This document shows, piece by piece, positions 35,836 to 46,709 of a stretch of DNA of 64,000 nt. The notes beneath the pieces are model-generated. The model made no database searches. It saw only the letters and a program-made list of their open reading frames with translations, and had not been told where the DNA came from. Origin of the DNA: Martelella limonii (lineage in GTDB: Bacteria; Pseudomonadota; Alphaproteobacteria; Rhizobiales; Rhizobiaceae); the NCBI RefSeq assembly GCF_013344475.1, contig NZ_JABUOU010000004.1, positions 209,286 through 273,285 of the forward strand. The letters are read 5' to 3'. A program made the position numbers and the translations under genes. Positions within the stretch are counted from its first letter, which is position 1. Each line of letters opens with the position of its first letter.

Positions 35836-35959
35836 CCCGGCCACAGTATTTGAAAGCTCAATGGGCTTCATCATTTGCTCCCGTCACAAAAGCGACATTG
35901 GCCGGCAACGGCAATCCGCATTTGTCGGAGCTCGAGACAGATTTCGAAGAGAGACTTAC

Positions 35960-36226
35960 ATGGCCAATACAACTTCGGCGAAAAAGGCGACGCGCAAGAT
36001 GGCCCGCCGTACAGCCGTCAACAAGTCCCGTCGCACCCGCGTTCGCGGTTATGTACGCAAGGTGGAAGAAGCGATCGCCGCTGGCGATCTGGATCAGGCA
36101 AAGGCCGCTCTGGCGGTTGCCGAACCGGAACTGGCACGCGCAGCCAGCAAGGGCGTCCTCCACCGCAACACCGCCTCGCGGAAGGTGTCGCGTCTTGCTC
36201 AGCGCGTGAAGGCAATTTCGGCCTGA
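35960..36226 (+). CDS. rpsT: 30S ribosomal protein S20
   Basis: An 88-residue, very basic primary rRNA-binding protein of the small subunit. It starts [17 protein letters not shown] and contains the typical [19 protein letters not shown] and [22 protein letters not shown] 35960 is the family start; the frame is open further upstream through the leader. It is monocistronic between its promoter (35807) and a clear terminator (36256), just before the dnaA leader, the standard rhizobial position. Confidence 0.97.
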   Translation: MANTTSAKKATRKMARRTAVNKSRRTRVRGYVRKVEEAIAAGDLDQAKAALAVAEPELARAASKGVLHRNTASRKVSRLAQRVKAISA

Positions 36227-36255
36227 TCAACGGCTGAACTAGATACTTTTTGCAG

Positions 36256-36285
36256 AACCCGGCCTCGTGCCGGGTTTTTTGTTTT
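36256..36285 (+). terminator. rpsT terminator
   Basis: AACCCGG (36256-36262) pairs with CCGGGTT (36270-36276) and is followed by TTTTGTTTT, 30 bp after the stop codon. Confidence 0.92.
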
Positions 36286-36486
36286 GACTTCATGCACTTG
36301 GCGCGTGTGACAGCGCGATCACAGCCAAATGTCACAAAAATGACGGATAAATACGAGCCTTTTCAAGGGCTTGCGGAAGGTAAGTCACATTTCCACCATT
36401 TTCGCACCTGCTAAAGCACCCCGAAAATGACATGGGGAAAATTTATTTTTCCGCCCCCGCACCGCGTTCTGAAACAGCCCATTTCT

Positions 36487-36619
36487 GAATCTAATTGATT
36501 CAAAAGCGATTCTTCTGGAAGGACCGCCGGGAAGGCAAAGTCACCCCTCAGAGTCAATGCGCCGGGCGATGATTCGCGGAAAATTCCTTGTTGAAATTGT
36601 CGGTCGTTCTTGCCTAAAT
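36487..36619 (+). promoter_or_regulatory. dnaA control region: GANTC cluster and likely promoter
   Basis: Five GANTC sites (36487, 36497, 36508, 36551, 36571), the CcrM methylation target, lie within 89 bp. They end 16 bp before a candidate promoter TTGAAA (36591-36596), 17 bases, CTAAAT (36614-36619). Transcription would start near 36626, about 400 nt ahead of dnaA. Promoter strength is moderate; the site cluster is plain. Confidence 0.6.
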
Positions 36620-37028
36620 GCCCTCACGACAGCGACGGATTGAGCTCCCGAAGATTTCGGGAGGGGCGTGTCCGACACACAGGATACGTTGTCTTCCCTA
36701 TGCTGGGAGCGGTGCTATCTGGCACCGTTTTTCCGACAATTTCAGGTTGTATTCCGGTTTTCACTCGAATTCCGGGATTGCTGCTGTGCGTCTTCGGCGC
36801 ACTGCGACAGAGAATGGGGGCACAACAAGACTTCAGGGATCGGAAACTCCGGACATCATGCAGCCTGCATCCTTCGATACGAGGATCGATCGTCAGGCGC
36901 GTGAAATCTACCTACCGGCACGAAGCCGGATCCATAGACATGCCGGCAAGACACCGGCAGCAGGGCAGAAAAGGCAGCAGGCAGACAATAAGCTTGCGCC
37001 AGGTGATGACGTTTGAAAGGCGGCAAAG
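36620..37028 (+). other. Long dnaA leader region
   Basis: About 400 bp without a convincing gene between the likely promoter and the dnaA start. It holds a perfect eight-base stem-loop CTCCCGAA-GAT-TTCGGGAG (36645-36663) near the predicted 5' end. Open frames here are short and lack family features or codon pattern. I see no TTATCCACA-type DnaA boxes, so this is unlikely to be the replication origin. Confidence 0.6.
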
Positions 37029-38576
37029 ATGAGCATGAGAATGGTGGCCTCTCGCACCGAGGACAATGCGGGCGATTTTGAGGTCGGTGGAGATGACGCG
37101 AAACCGGCGGTAGCTGCCATGAATTCCACGGATGACATCTTCTTCGAACGTTTCTGCACGGCGCTGAAGGCGCATGTCGGTACCGATGTCTATGCCAGCT
37201 GGTTCGGCCGGCTGAAACTGCACTCTTCCGACAAGAGCGTGATCCGTTTTTCCGTTCCGACCGCATTCCTGAAATCCTGGATCAACAACCACTATCTCGA
37301 CCTCATGGGCGAGATTGCCCGCAGCGAGCGGCCGCAGGTGCTGAAGATCGAGGTTCTCGTGCGTTCTGCCACCCGTGCGCCGCGCCAGGCAGTCGTCGTC
37401 GATCAGCCGAAGCCGGCTGCCGCGACACCGGCCCCGATCGCACGGCCGCTGTCACGGCCCAATGCAGGCCAGCCGCTGATGCCGGAACCGGAAACCCCGG
37501 TCGCGCGCGGCGCCAATACCGGTGGCCAGACCGTGTTCGGATCGCCGCTTGATCCCTTCTTTACCTTTGACAGCTTTGTCGAAGGCCCTTCGAACCGCGT
37601 GGCCTTTGCCGCAGCCAAGACCATTGCCGAATCCGGCATGGCGGCGGTGCGCTTCAACCCGCTGTTCATCCACTCCTCGGTCGGCCTCGGCAAGACCCAT
37701 CTGCTGCAGGCAATCGCCAATGCCGCCCTTGCCTCGCCCGACAAGCAGCGCGTGGTCTATCTGACGGCAGAATACTTCATGTGGAAGTTCGCCACCGCGA
37801 TCCGCGACAATGACGCGCTGACGCTGAAGGATTCGCTCCGCAACATCGACCTTCTGGTCATCGACGACATGCAGTTCCTGCAGGGCAAGATGATCCAGCA
37901 TGAATTCTGCCATCTCATCAACACGCTGCTCGACAGCGCCAAGCAGGTGGTGGTGGCCGCCGACCGGGCACCCTGGGAGCTGGAATCGCTTGATCCGCGG
38001 GTACGTTCGCGGCTGACCGGCGGCGTCTCGCTGGAGATGGATGGGCCGGATTACCCGATGCGGCTTGAAATGCTGCAGCGTCGTCTCGAGCTTGCCCGCC
38101 AGGAAGACCCGTCGATCGATATCGCGCCGGACGTGCTCGACCATGTCGCCCGCAAGGTCACGGCAAGCGGCCGCGAACTTGAAGGCGCCTTCAACCAGCT
38201 CCTGTTCCGCCGCTCCTTCGAACCCGACCTCTCGATCGAGCGCGTCGATGAGCTGCTGGTGCATCTCGTTGGCACCGGCGAGCCGAAGCGGGTGCGTATC
38301 GAGGACATCCAGCGCGTGGTTGCCCGCCATTACTGCGTGACCCGGCAGGAGCTCGTCTCCAACCGGCGCACGCGCGTGATCGTGAAGCCGCGCCAGATCG
38401 CGATGTTCCTGGCGAAGACGATGACACCGCGCTCCTTCCCCGAAATCGGACGCCGCTTCGGCGGGCGCGACCACACCACCGTGTTGCATGCCGTGCGCAA
38501 GATCGAGGATCTCCTCGAAAAGGACAACAAGCTCTCCCAGGAGGTTGAACTCCTGAAGCGGCTCATCAACGAATAG
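37029..38576 (+). CDS. dnaA: Chromosomal replication initiator DnaA
   Basis: A 515-residue AAA+ initiator. Domain I (residues about 30-110: [15 protein letters not shown]...) is followed by a Pro/Ala-rich linker (125-170). Domain III has [16 protein letters not shown], Walker A in VGLGKTHLL (about 217-225), Walker [11 protein letters not shown] (about 280) and the box VII arginine in [11 protein letters not shown]. Domain IV ends with the DnaA signature [16 protein letters not shown] (about 478). ATG 37029 has only a weak AAAGGCGG upstream; ATGs at 37035 and 37041 are alternatives. In rhizobia dnaA is not adjacent to the mapped origin, consistent with the lack of DnaA boxes here. Confidence 0.96.
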   Translation: MSMRMVASRTEDNAGDFEVGGDDAKPAVAAMNSTDDIFFERFCTALKAHVGTDVYASWFGRLKLHSSDKSVIRFSVPTAFLKSWINNHYLDLMGEIARSERPQVLKIEVLVRSATRAPRQAVVVDQPKPAAATPAPIARPLSRPNAGQPLMPEPETPVARGANTGGQTVFGSPLDPFFTFDSFVEGPSNRVAFAAAKTIAESGMAAVRFNPLFIHSSVGLGKTHLLQAIANAALASPDKQRVVYLTAEYFMWKFATAIRDNDALTLKDSLRNIDLLVIDDMQFLQGKMIQHEFCHLINTLLDSAKQVVVAADRAPWELESLDPRVRSRLTGGVSLEMDGPDYPMRLEMLQRRLELARQEDPSIDIAPDVLDHVARKVTASGRELEGAFNQLLFRRSFEPDLSIERVDELLVHLVGTGEPKRVRIEDIQRVVARHYCVTRQELVSNRRTRVIVKPRQIAMFLAKTMTPRSFPEIGRRFGGRDHTTVLHAVRKIEDLLEKDNKLSQEVELLKRLINE

Positions 38577-38601
38577 TTCATCCCGCACGAGCGGATATGG
38601 C

Positions 38602-38636
38602 GACCACCGGAACCTGCGTTCCGGTGGTCTTTTTTG
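38602..38636 (+). terminator. dnaA terminator
   Basis: GACCACCGGAA (38602-38612) pairs perfectly with TTCCGGTGGTC (38619-38629), followed by TTTTTTG, 26 bp after the stop codon. Confidence 0.93.
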
Positions 38637-38700
38637 TTGATGGCTGGCGATTTCCTTGCGCGGCAAAATATCCTAGACCGGAGGCGGACAGGAGAGGACC

Positions 38701-39054
38701 ATGGCGACGACGATTTTCGGGATTCCCAACTGCGACACGATGAAGAAGGCGCGACGCTTTCTGGATGAGCGCGGGATCGAATACAGCTTTCACGATTACA
38801 AGAAGGCCGGCATCGACCGGGCGCATCTCGAGCGCTGGGCGGATGCGGCAGGCTATGAGCGCGTGATCAACCGCGCCGGCACCACGTTTCGCAAGCTCCC
38901 CGAGGCGGACAAGGCCGGCCTTGACCGCGACAAGGCGATTTCGCTGATGCTCGACAATCCGTCGATGATCAAGCGGCCGGTGCTCGAAACGGACGGCACC
39001 ATCACCGTCGGCTTTTCGCCCGAGACCTACGCGGCGCTGTTCGACAAGGCCTGA
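38701..39054 (+). CDS. ArsC/YffB/Spx-family thioredoxin-fold protein
   Basis: A 117-residue thioredoxin-like protein of the ArsC family. The only cysteine is Cys11 in IPNCDTMKKARRFLDERG, the position of the ArsC and YffB active-site Cys; the end FSPETYAALF is that of YffB-type proteins. These are often annotated as arsenate reductase, but the CDTMKKAR form is closer to YffB, whose activity is not well defined, and no arsenic genes are nearby. It is 10 bp ahead of ybaK and probably shares its message. Confidence 0.82.
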   Translation: MATTIFGIPNCDTMKKARRFLDERGIEYSFHDYKKAGIDRAHLERWADAAGYERVINRAGTTFRKLPEADKAGLDRDKAISLMLDNPSMIKRPVLETDGTITVGFSPETYAALFDKA

Positions 39055-39064
39055 GGAAGAAGCG

Positions 39065-39538
39065 ATGGCGAAGACGACGCGGGCGACGCAGTTTCTCGAC
39101 AAGGCGGGGGTCGCCTACAGCGTCCAGCAATATGATTACGATCCGAACGCCCCGCGAGTCGGGCTTCAGGCGGCAGAAGCGATCGGGGAACCGGCAGACC
39201 GGGTGCTGAAGACGCTGATGGCCAATGTCGATGGCAAGCCGGTCTGCGCCGTCGTGCCATCGAATGCCGAGGTCTCGATGAAGAAGCTTGCTTCCGCCTT
39301 TTCCGGCAAGCATGCGGAGATGCTGGACCCAAAGGCAGCCGAGCGGCTTTCCGGCTACCATGTCGGCGGCATCTCGCCCTTCGGCCAGAGGAAACGCGTG
39401 CCCGTGGTTTTTGAAGCGGCAGCCCTTGGCGAGCCCTATGTGGTGATGAATGGCGGCCAGCGCGGCCTGCAGGTGAAGCTTTCTCCCCCAGATGCGGTGA
39501 AGGCGCTCGATGCCATCGTCACCGCAGTGATTGCCTAG
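39065..39538 (+). CDS. ybaK: Cys-tRNA(Pro)/aminoacyl-tRNA deacylase YbaK
   Basis: A 157-residue trans-editing factor of the YbaK/EbsC type that hydrolyses mischarged Cys-tRNA(Pro). The family pattern TRATQFLDKAGVAYSVQQY, VLKTLMANVDGKPVCAVVP (catalytic Lys), LSGYHVGGISPFGQRKR and YVVMNGGQRGLQVKLSP is complete. Length is that of E. coli YbaK (159). It sits 10 bp after the ArsC-like gene and converges with the carboxypeptidase gene (50-bp gap without a clear terminator). Confidence 0.93.
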   Translation: MAKTTRATQFLDKAGVAYSVQQYDYDPNAPRVGLQAAEAIGEPADRVLKTLMANVDGKPVCAVVPSNAEVSMKKLASAFSGKHAEMLDPKAAERLSGYHVGGISPFGQRKRVPVVFEAAALGEPYVVMNGGQRGLQVKLSPPDAVKALDAIVTAVIA

Positions 39539-39588
39539 GACTTATCACCGAACCCCCGCTGTTTTTGCCCACGCTCGAACGGCCGCCT

Positions 39589-41072
39589 TCAGCCGAACTT
39601 GCTGCCGAGATAGGCCAGATAGGGTGTGCAATCTTGCGCATCCGCCCCGATCGAAGCCAGCATTTCATGACGGCTTTTCGACCGTCCATGGCGCCAGACG
39701 GTCTCGCCGAGCGCCCCACGCAAGGGCGAAAGATCGCCCGCAGCGGCGGCGCGCGAAAGCTCCGGACGGGTTTCCTCGAACCGCGCCATCAGCTGGGCAG
39801 CGGTCACATTGCCGATCGTGTAGGTCGGGAACGAGCCGATATAGCCGGTCGACCAGTGAATATCCTGGAGACAGCCCAGACCGTCATGCGGCACGTCCAG
39901 GCCGAGATCCTCGCGCATCGCACGGTTCCAGGCATCAGGCACGTCGGCAACCGCGAGCGAGCCGTCCATCAGCGCCATTTCGATCCTGACCCGCAACATG
40001 ATGTGAAGGTCATAGGTCAGCTCGTCCGCCTCGACGCGGATCAGGCCCGGCTCGACTCGGTTGATGGCAGCAACGAATTCCTCTTCGCTGACATCGGCAA
40101 GCTGTTCGGGGAAATGATCCCTGAGCCTGCCGAAATGATGCGACCAGAAGGAAGCGGACCTGCCTATGTGGTTTTCGAACAGCCGCGACTGGCTCTCATG
40201 CATGCCGAAACTGCTGCCGCCGACGGCGTAGAGGCCGATCAGATCGGTGGTGTGGGCGCTTCGGGTCAGCGCCTCGGCGATGCCCTGTTCATAAAGGGCG
40301 TGGCCGGTTTCATGCATGGCCCCGAACACCGACATCGGCAGGTAGTTCCTGTCCCAGCGCGAGGTAATACGCACATCCTGCCGGGTAAAGGACACCTCGA
40401 AAGGGTGAACAGCGGTATCGAGCCGGCTTCGCTCCATGTCGAGGCCGATGACGGCGGCAAGCTCTGCGCACAGCGCCTTCTGCTCCTCGACGGGGTAGTC
40501 GCGATAGAGAAAATTGCTGCGCGGGGCCGGCCGCGACAGGGCTTTGTCGAGAAGCGGCTTGATGCCGGCGCGCAGCGTGTCGAACAGGGAGGAAAGCGAG
40601 GCGGCCGTTTCGCCCGGCTCGTAGATCTGAACCATCGGATCATAGGGATGGCCGTCGTGGCCGATCGCATCAGCCATCTGGCGCGCGAGCGCCACCACGT
40701 CTTCAAGGTAGGGTTTGAAGGATGCGAAATCGCCCCCGGCACGCGCCTTGGCCCACGCCTGTCCGGCCACAACGGAGGTTTCCGCCTGCTGGCGCAAAAG
40801 CTGCGGGGGGATCTTCAGATGCCATTCGCGCGCCCGGAGCACGGCTTCGGCCGCGGAAATTGCAATGGCATCGCGCGCCGTCGCGCGCGCCTCTTCGGCG
40901 GCGTCGGCCATGGCGGGATCGACAAGCATGTCGCGGGCAAGCCCCTGGAGCGTTGCAATCTGGTGACCGCGCGACACCGCGCCACCCGCGGGCATCATCA
41001 CGCGGGCATCCCAGCGCAGCACGTTGACGGTGCAGAGAATATCGTTGAGGCGTGCGATCCGTTCGGAAAAGG

Positions 41073-41076
<4 letters not shown>
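39589..41076 (-). CDS. M32 family zinc carboxypeptidase
   Basis: A 495-residue thermostable-carboxypeptidase-1-like metallopeptidase that removes C-terminal residues from peptides. The zinc site is HETGH (about residue 240), with the downstream GMHESQSRLFENHIGRS giving the third ligand Glu and IHWSTGYIGSFPTYTIGN being a family signature. Length is normal (about 500). No signal peptide, so it works on peptides already in the cytoplasm. Its ATG overlaps the stop of the upstream ABC ATPase gene by four bases, so it is co-translated with a peptide importer: strong context for a role in digesting the imported substrate. Confidence 0.92.
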
Positions 41077-42100
<1,024 letters not shown>

Positions 42101-42104
<4 letters not shown>

Positions 42105-43066
42105 GGGGCCTCCATCGGGTGGTGGCAGGAAACGGTATGGTCGCCTTCGCCGACGATCGGCGGTTCGGTTGCGCAGATATCGCTCGCGCGCGGACAGCGC
42201 GGCCGGAACGGACAGCCGGAGGGCAGGCTGGAAAGCTGCGGCGTCGATCCCGGGATCTGCGGCAGCGGCGTTCCAGGCTCATGCAGGCTTGGCACTGACC
42301 CGATCAGGCCGACGGTGTAGGGGTGACGCGGGGTGGCGATCACGTCAGCCGCCGGTCCGCGCTCGACGATCCGCCCGGCATACATCACGCAGATATCGTC
42401 GGCGAGGCTGGAGATCACGGCGAGGTCATGGGTCACCCAGACGATCGCCGTTCCGGTTTCATCGGCAAGGCGGCGGACTTCTGCGAGGATCTGTCCCTGG
42501 ATCGAGACATCGAGCGCCGTCGTCGGCTCATCGGCGATGATCACCGACGGGCGATGCAGAAGCGCGATCGCGATCGCCACGCGCTGGCGCATGCCGCCGG
42601 ACAGCTGATGCGGATAGGCTTTGAGCCGCTCGGCGGGGGCCGGAATGCCGACGATCTCAAGCGTCTGCCGCGCCCTCTCCCAGGCCGCCTTCTTCGACAT
42701 CTTCTCATGCACCCGGACCGCCATCGCCATCTGATCGCCGACGCGGAGAACCGGGTTCAGCGTCATCATCGGGTCCTGGAACACCATCGCAACCTTGGAA
42801 CCGCGCAGCCGGCGCATCGCTTCAGGCGACAGCGCGCGCAAATCCTTGCCGTCGACCAGAACCTCGCCGTCCGTCACCTTGCCCGGTTCGTCGATGAGGC
42901 CGAGGATCGAAAAGCCCGTGACGCTCTTGCCGGAGCCGCTTTCGCCGACCAGCCCCATGATCCGCCCACGCTCGACGGAAAAGCTAACCCCGTTGACGGC
43001 CGTCACCATGCCGCCGCGGGTTTCGAACCGGGTGGTCAGCCCGCGGACATCGAGTGCCTTGTTCAT
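42101..43066 (-). CDS. Peptide ABC transporter ATPase, OppD/DppD type
   Basis: A 321-residue ABC ATPase: Walker A GESGSGKSVTG (about residue 40), signature LSGGMRQRVAIAIAL, Walker B VIIADEPTTALDV, H-loop VTHDLAV, and the oligopeptide-family C-terminal GCPFRPRCPRASDIC. It overlaps dppF-like and dppC-like genes by four bases on each side. Together with its partner it energises the permease pair. Whether the substrate is a di- or oligopeptide, or something else such as an opine or nickel chelate, cannot be read from the ATPase. Confidence 0.92.
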
Positions 43067-43971
43067 CGGTTCTGCCTCGGATCGAGTACGTTGCGGACCT
43101 GATCGCCGACCAGATTGATCGCGACCACCGTCACCATCAGGAAAATGCCCGGATAGATCGAAAGCCAGTAGCGATCGGTATGGATATATTTGAAGCCGTT
43201 GGCGATCAGCGAGCCGAGCGAGGGCTCTGTCAACGGCAGGCCGACGCCGAGGAAGGACAATGTCGCCTCCAGCGCGATGGCGCTTGCGACCTGCACGGTC
43301 GCGACCACGATCAGAGGCGGAAGCACGTTCGGCAGCAGATGACGGAACAGCACCCGCGCCGTGGGCAGCGGCGTCGAGCGGGCGGCCTCGATATAGTCCT
43401 TGCCGCGCTCCACGGTCGCAGCGCCATGGGTGGTGCGGGCGAAATAGGCATATTGCGCGACCACCAGCGCCAGGATGATCTGCCCGACCCCCTGCCCCAG
43501 CACGGCGACCAGCACAAGCGCCAGAAGGATCGCCGGCATCGACAGCTGCAGATCGACGACGCGCATGATCAGCGCCTCCAGCCGGCCGCCGAAATAGGCG
43601 GCGGCAAGGCCGAGACAGATGCCGATCACAAGCGCCAGAACGCCTGCCGAAAGCCCGATCACGAAACTGGTGCGCAGACCGTAGAAGATCGCAGACAGCA
43701 TGTCGCGCCCGGCATTGTCGGTGCCCAGGATATGGACATAGCCGCCCGAGCCGACCGTGCCGGGTCTCAGAAAGGCATCGAGCCAGTCGAGATTGGCGAG
43801 ATCATAGGGGTCCTGCGGCGAAACCAGCGGCGCGGCAAAGGACACGAACAGCAGGGCAAAGATCAGGATCAGCGAGACGACGGCGACGGGCGAGCGCGCG
43901 AAATCGGCGCAGAAATTGCGAAAGCGCGCCGGACGGGCCTCGACGGGGGCGGCAACGGTATCGGCCATCAT
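43063..43971 (-). CDS. Peptide ABC transporter permease, DppC type
   Basis: A 302-residue inner-membrane permease with the DppC layout: a cytoplasmic N-terminus, one early helix (FALLFVSFAAPLVSP region), and five more. The HILGTDNAGRDMLSAIFYGLRTS segment and the EAA loop (YIEAARSTPLPTARVLFRHLLPN) are family signatures. Overlaps both neighbours (ATGA). Confidence 0.92.
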   Translation of the reverse strand: MMADTVAAPVEARPARFRNFCADFARSPVAVVSLILIFALLFVSFAAPLVSPQDPYDLANLDWLDAFLRPGTVGSGGYVHILGTDNAGRDMLSAIFYGLRTSFVIGLSAGVLALVIGICLGLAAAYFGGRLEALIMRVVDLQLSMPAILLALVLVAVLGQGVGQIILALVVAQYAYFARTTHGAATVERGKDYIEAARSTPLPTARVLFRHLLPNVLPPLIVVATVQVASAIALEATLSFLGVGLPLTEPSLGSLIANGFKYIHTDRYWLSIYPGIFLMVTVVAINLVGDQVRNVLDPRQNR

Positions 43972-44942
43972 TTGCCTCCCTTCAGACGCACGCGCGGATC
44001 GAGGCGGGCATAGACGATGTCGACGATCAGATTGATCAGCACGAACAGGATCACCACCAGCACCAGATAGGTGACCATCACGGGACGGTCGAGCTGGAGG
44101 ATGGAATCGATGATCAGCTTGCCGACACCGGGCCAGTTGAACACGGATTCGGTGACCACGGCAAAGGCAAGCGTCGAGCCGACCTCAAGGCCGAAGACGG
44201 TGACGATCGGGATCGAGATGTTGCGCATCACATGCCGGAACACGATCTGGCGGTCCGGCAGCCCCTGGGCGCGCGCGAACTTGACGTAGTCGGCCTGCAT
44301 CGCCTCCACCATGCCGGCGCGGGTAAGCCGGATCAAAAGCCCCATCATGAACAGCGACAGGTTGAAGGCGGGCATGATCACGTGGCGCCAGCCATCAGCG
44401 GTCGCAAGCGACGTGGGTATCCCGAAGATCTCCCCGACATCGCCGCGGCCGCCGGAAGGCAGCCAGCCGAGATTGACGGCGAATGCCATGATCAGCAGCA
44501 TGCCGATCCAGAAGGTCGGAACCGAGAAGCCGAGGACGGAGAGCGCCATGATGGCGCGGCCGGCAAGGCTCTTCGGGCGGTAACCGGCATAAAGGCCAGC
44601 GGGAATGCCGATGGCGGTGGCAATGAAAACGGCAACGGCCACCAGTTCCACGGTCGCCGGAAGGCGGGAGAACACAAGACCGGTCACGGAAATGTTGTAG
44701 ACCATCGACTTGCCGAGATCGCCATGGGCGACATTGCCGAGAAAGGTCAGATATTGCCGCCACAGCGGCTGGTCGAGACCATACTGCTCGATGAGCTGTT
44801 GCCGGATCGCCTGGGTCGCGCCCGGATCGATCAGCACATCGATCGGGTTTCCGATGGCGTAGACGCCGAGAAACACGATCAGCGACATCGCGAACACCAC
44901 GACGATGGCCTGCAGCAACCGTCTGATCAGGAATGCGAGCAT
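43968..44942 (-). CDS. Peptide ABC transporter permease, DppB type
   Basis: A 324-residue permease beginning LAFLIRRLLQAIVVVFAMSLIVF, the conserved DppB opening, with six helices and the EAA loop ADYVKFARAQGLPDRQIVFRHVMRN. The frame stays open to 45056, but ATG 44942 begins the conserved helix. It follows the binding-protein gene after a 173-bp gap that contains a strong stem-loop (45075-45104), so the permease message is probably made at a lower level than the binding protein. Confidence 0.92.
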   Translation of the reverse strand: MLAFLIRRLLQAIVVVFAMSLIVFLGVYAIGNPIDVLIDPGATQAIRQQLIEQYGLDQPLWRQYLTFLGNVAHGDLGKSMVYNISVTGLVFSRLPATVELVAVAVFIATAIGIPAGLYAGYRPKSLAGRAIMALSVLGFSVPTFWIGMLLIMAFAVNLGWLPSGGRGDVGEIFGIPTSLATADGWRHVIMPAFNLSLFMMGLLIRLTRAGMVEAMQADYVKFARAQGLPDRQIVFRHVMRNISIPIVTVFGLEVGSTLAFAVVTESVFNWPGVGKLIIDSILQLDRPVMVTYLVLVVILFVLINLIVDIVYARLDPRVRLKGGK

Positions 44943-45074
44943 GAAAGCCTCGTGAACTGATGGGGGCGGAGAGACACGATGGCGCCTGCTGCCGCCGCCC
45001 TCACTATGCGGGAACGGACGGACCGGGAAAAGCCGTTCCTGCCGAAAGCCCGCCACCGTCCGTAAAAAGAGGAT

Positions 45075-45104
45075 GCCGCAACAGCGGGAGCGCGCTGTTG
45101 CGGC
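45075..45104 (-). other. Intercistronic stem-loop after the peptide-binding-protein gene
   Basis: Twelve perfect pairs (GCCGCAACAGCG and complement, six-base loop), followed on the minus strand by a T-rich TCTTTTTACG. It lies 11 bp past the binding-protein stop and before the permease genes. It could act as a partial terminator and 3' stabiliser that keeps binding protein in excess. Confidence 0.65.
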
Positions 45105-45115
45105 CTTGTCACGCC

Positions 45116-46687
45116 TTATTCGGCAGGCGTGATTTCATAGGCGCGGGTTTCCTGGTCGACGCGCGGCGTGATGTTGAGCGTGTCGGCATCGGCCGCCCAT
45201 ACGGTCTGCAGGATGACGGTCGGGATCATGGCCCGGTCTTCCATGGCGATGACGGAGGCTTCCTCGTAGAGCTTCTTGCGCTGGTCGGCGTCAAGCGTCT
45301 GCGTGCCTTCGTCGAACACCTTGTCGAATTCCGGATTGGAATATCCCGTGCGGTTGAAGTTGCCGAAGCCCTTTTCCGCATCCTTGGTGTGGGTCAGCGC
45401 GCCGTAGGTATAGGCCGCCTCACCTGTCAGCGTGCCCCAGGCCGACATCGTCATGGTGTATTCCTCACGCGCTGCCGCCGGGAAGAACACCGTGCCGTTC
45501 AGCGCCTGGGCGTTGACCTTCAGGCCAAGCCGGGCCCACATCTGCGCCAGCGCCTCGCAGACCACGGCATCGCCGGGAACGCGGTTGTTGGTGCAGGTGA
45601 AGTCGATCTCGAACCCGTCCGGATAACCGGCTTCGGCGAGCAGCGCCTTGGCCTGCTCCAGATCGTATTCGCGGGTCGGGAGATCGTCCGAGTAGCCGAA
45701 GAAGCCTTCCGGCATCAGCTGGTTGGCGGGCTTGCCGAGGCCTTCGAGCACGACGTTGACGAGGACGTCGCGGTTGATGGCGAGATCAAGCGCCTTGCGC
45801 ACGCGCAGATCCTGCAGCGGGTTGCCATCGACCGGCTCGCCGTTCACCGTGATCGGCTGCGGCTCCTCATCCTTCACGCTCGGCGCGATGTTGAGGATGT
45901 AGATCGAATCCGAGACGAAAGTCTCGAGATCGCTGTCGTTCTTGAACGCCAGATAGTCTGAGGCCGGGACATAGTTGATGAGATCGACTTCGCCGGAGCG
46001 AAGAGCGGCAACGCGGGCGGCATCATCGGGGATTTCGCGGCGGACGACCTTGTCCCAGGCGGCGGGACCATTCCAGTAATCATCGAAACGCTCGAGGACC
46101 AGATCGCCCTTCGGCTGCCAGGACACGAATTTGTAGGGGCCGGTTCCAATCGCCGCCTCGCCGGAGTTGAACTCCTCGTTGCGGGCTTCCATGCCGGTTT
46201 CGGACGGCACGACGAACAGGCGGGTAAAGTCGTTCGGCAGCGCCGGCGCCTTGCCCTTGGTGTGAACGCGCAGCGTGTAGTCATCGACGACTTCGACGCT
46301 GTCGACATATTTGGTGTAGAGCGTCATCGGCATCGGGCCGGTGACTTCCGGAATGCGCTCGATCGAGAATTTCACGTCTTCGGCGGTCAGGTCCGTGCCA
46401 TCATGGAATTTGACGCCTTCGCGGATCTTGAAATCCCAGGTGGTTTCGTCGATCGGCTCCCAGCTGACGGCAAGGCCGGGCTTCAGCTGCAGCTTGTCAT
46501 CGACATCAACCAGCGTGTCGTAGATGTGGCGGAGCGCTTCGGCCTGGCTGCCAAGCGTCGACCAGTGCGGGTCGATCGAATCCGGGCCGGCACGCAGGCC
46601 GATGATCAGATCCTCGGCATAGACGGACGGAGCGGCGGCCATCAAGGCAAGCGCCGTAACGGCGGATCTCAGGAATGACTTTGTCAT
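45116..46687 (-). CDS. Peptide ABC transporter substrate-binding protein
   Basis: A 523-residue SBP_bac_5 (DppA/OppA type) periplasmic receptor. The signal peptide (TKSFLRSAVTALALMAAAPSVYA) has no lipobox Cys, so it is a free periplasmic protein. Family features: the ISWEPIDETTWDFKIREGVKFHDG-type stretch split as SWEPIDETTWDFKIREG and KFHDGTDLTAEDVKFS, and RKALDLAINRDVLV. First gene of the leftward importer operon, behind promoter and palindrome at 46710-46748. The ligand is not readable by eye; the neighbouring hydrolases suggest a peptide-like amide. Confidence 0.92.
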   Translation of the reverse strand: MTKSFLRSAVTALALMAAAPSVYAEDLIIGLRAGPDSIDPHWSTLGSQAEALRHIYDTLVDVDDKLQLKPGLAVSWEPIDETTWDFKIREGVKFHDGTDLTAEDVKFSIERIPEVTGPMPMTLYTKYVDSVEVVDDYTLRVHTKGKAPALPNDFTRLFVVPSETGMEARNEEFNSGEAAIGTGPYKFVSWQPKGDLVLERFDDYWNGPAAWDKVVRREIPDDAARVAALRSGEVDLINYVPASDYLAFKNDSDLETFVSDSIYILNIAPSVKDEEPQPITVNGEPVDGNPLQDLRVRKALDLAINRDVLVNVVLEGLGKPANQLMPEGFFGYSDDLPTREYDLEQAKALLAEAGYPDGFEIDFTCTNNRVPGDAVVCEALAQMWARLGLKVNAQALNGTVFFPAAAREEYTMTMSAWGTLTGEAAYTYGALTHTKDAEKGFGNFNRTGYSNPEFDKVFDEGTQTLDADQRKKLYEEASVIAMEDRAMIPTVILQTVWAADADTLNITPRVDQETRAYEITPAE

Positions 46688-46709
46688 TTTATGTTCCCCT
46701 TTGTTTCAA

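Noticed and set aside
36286-37028. Replication origin next to dnaA
   Set aside because: No TTATCCACA-type DnaA boxes or AT-rich 13-mers were found; in rhizobia the mapped origin lies near hemE rather than dnaA.
36610-37032. Small open frames in the dnaA leader
   Set aside because: Several frames overlap, rich in Arg and Cys, without a ribosome site or family features.
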